DNA from: Robertmurraya_A mangrovi
Lineage (GTDB): Bacteria; Bacillota; Bacilli; Bacillales; Cytobacillaceae
Assembly (NCBI RefSeq): GCF_034427655.1
Contig: NZ_JAXOFX010000004.1
Span: forward strand, 350,709 to 414,708
Length of the DNA stretch: 64,000 nucleotides
Direction of reading: 5' to 3'
Below the pieces are notes generated by a model. It made no database searches and was not told the DNA's origin. It saw nothing but the letters and a program-made list of their open reading frames with translations. The first letter of the stretch is position 1, and the number at the start of each line of letters is the position of its first letter. This document shows, piece after piece, positions 63,520 to 64,000 of the stretch. The position numbers and the translations under genes were made by a program.

Positions 63520-63690
63520 TTAGTTCTGCCGCTGATGCGGTTAAGAAAATATCGAAATTAGTAATTGACTTTAAGAAATTGAGATGTTATGATAATGTCT
63601 CGTCTTAAAAAATAGTTCTTTGAAAACTAAACAAAACAGAAACGTCAACGTTTAAACTTATTATTTATTTTAAGAGCTAAATCTTACTCT

Positions 63691-64000
<310 letters not shown>

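Overview
This window is a chromosomal segment of a low-GC, Gram-positive, motile member of the Bacillaceae. The partial 16S rRNA gene at the right end has a Bacillus-type 5' sequence. Shine-Dalgarno sites are strong, TTG and GTG starts are common, and the gene order follows the Bacillus subtilis late-competence/flagellin/secA/ftsEX region: comFA-comFC, yvyF, flgM-flgN-flgK-flgL-yviE-fliW-csrA-hag, flaG-fliD-fliS-fliT, hpf, secA-prfB, yitT-type gene-cccB-ftsE-ftsX, ctpB, minJ. I cannot name the species from this sequence alone.

Layout. (1) 1-2.7 kb: the DNA-uptake genes comFA and comFC and a small membrane-anchored protein of unknown function. (2) 2.8-18.7 kb: late flagellar genes. Relative to B. 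subtilis, about 8.8 kb is inserted between yvyF and flgM. It carries a 1,589-residue FliK-like protein built from about ten helical repeats, a free-standing FlhB C-terminal-domain protein, a second FliS, an 803-residue flagellin and a YaaR-family protein. The usual flgM to hag block follows, with CsrA and FliW and a clear CsrA-binding hairpin in the hag leader. (3) 19.2-40 kb: a flagellar glycan island. It holds an unknown protein and a Maf flagellin glycosyltransferase behind a sigma-D type promoter, a legionaminic-acid pathway (legB, an N-acetyl-sugar amidotransferase, legC, legG, legI, legH, ptmE, legF), a large glycosyltransferase, an ATP-grasp enzyme, a MocA-type dehydrogenase, two methyltransferases, and a dTDP-sugar set (rmlB, wecE-like, rmlA). 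(4) 40.2-40.7 kb: a decayed group II intron 5' part directly behind a terminator. (5) 40.8-44 kb: flaG, fliD, fliS, fliT. (6) 44-52.7 kb: hpf behind a sigma-B-like promoter, a Uma2 protein, a DUF1028 protein, a SEC-C protein, secA, prfB with its programmed +1 frameshift, and a tandem-repeat coiled-coil protein. (7) 53-63.3 kb: cell envelope and division genes (YitT type, cccB, ftsEX with an M23 hydrolase, an XRE-TPR regulator, ctpB, minJ). (8) 63.4-64 kb: tandem rRNA promoters and the start of 16S rRNA.

How it works together. Six promoter-like sites with sigma-D spacing (TAAA/TTAA/TTTA, 15 bases, then NYCGATAW) precede the FliK-like gene, fliS2-flagellin, flgM, hag, the Maf operon and flaG. 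This ties filament subunits, their chaperones, the anti-sigma factor and glycosylation into one late regulon. FliW, CsrA and the hag leader form the known translational feedback loop. The sugar island would make a nine-carbon nonulosonic acid for Maf to attach to flagellin, and probably a dTDP-linked aminodeoxysugar to extend or decorate the glycan.

The most unusual object is the inserted FliK-like/FlhB-C/FliS2/large-flagellin module. Its central protein contains six in-register 276-bp repeats, two of them almost identical over a long stretch. It looks like a variable-length ruler or scaffold for a second type of filament. That role is inference.
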